Source: Desulfuromonadales bacterium (GTDB lineage: Bacteria > Desulfobacterota > JAENJC01). From it: 64,000 nt of DNA. The stretch lies in the NCBI GenBank assembly GCA_919902985.1, contig CAKKSC010000017.1, forward strand, positions 1-64,000. Direction: 5' to 3'. The position numbers and the translations under genes are program-made. The notes under the pieces were generated by a model, which worked only from the letters and a program-made list of their open reading frames with translations, was not told where the DNA came from and did not search any database. Of this stretch, positions 63,959-64,000 are shown in pieces. How positions within the stretch are numbered: position 1 is the stretch's first letter; each line of letters begins with the position of its first letter.

Positions 63959-64000
63959 ATACCAAGTAAGCTTTCATTGACCTGATAAGTAGCTGTTTGA
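63959..64000. repeat. ATACCAAGT-family element, copy 3, inverted and clipped by the right edge
   Basis: ATACCAAGTAAGCTTTCATTGACC...GCTGTTTGA matches the reverse complement of copy 2. Confidence 0.8.

Overview
The window looks like bacterial chromosome (lineage uncertain; the operon style is Nitrospirota- or deltaproteobacteria-like, which is only a guess). It carries a probable replication-origin neighbourhood (DnaA boxes, dnaA, AT-rich gap, dnaN, gyrB, rpmH, rnpA, yidD, yidC), the mreBCD-pbp2-rodA elongasome operon, a nuo cluster without nuoE/F/G but with an extra antiporter-like subunit, and housekeeping genes (metK, ahcY, fhs, rplS-trmD-rimM-rpsP-ffh, coaE, rluD, mobA/mobB, mnmG). There are two accessory zones. 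(1) The left edge carries a type I R-M locus, hsdR-hsdM, followed by an RloA-like AAA ATPase and an RloB-like protein. The rloB gene runs off the left edge and is missing from the ORF track. (2) A small island at about 48.9-54.6 kb holds a Phd/PIN toxin-antitoxin pair whose toxin apparently needs a non-AUG start, an orphan nucleotidyl-cyclase-like protein, a DUF488 plus dual-OB-like gene pair, HicAB, a YgiT/MqsA-type zinc-finger protein, a TIR-bounded MITE-like element, a 15-bp tandem repeat, and a 199-bp perfect direct repeat from a partial duplication of the 3' end of pgeF. A structured group II intron-like RNA remnant and a decayed ORF lie near 61.2-61.8 kb, and mnmG contains an in-frame palindromic insertion. 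All calls come from reading the sequence and the supplied translations; no database search was run.
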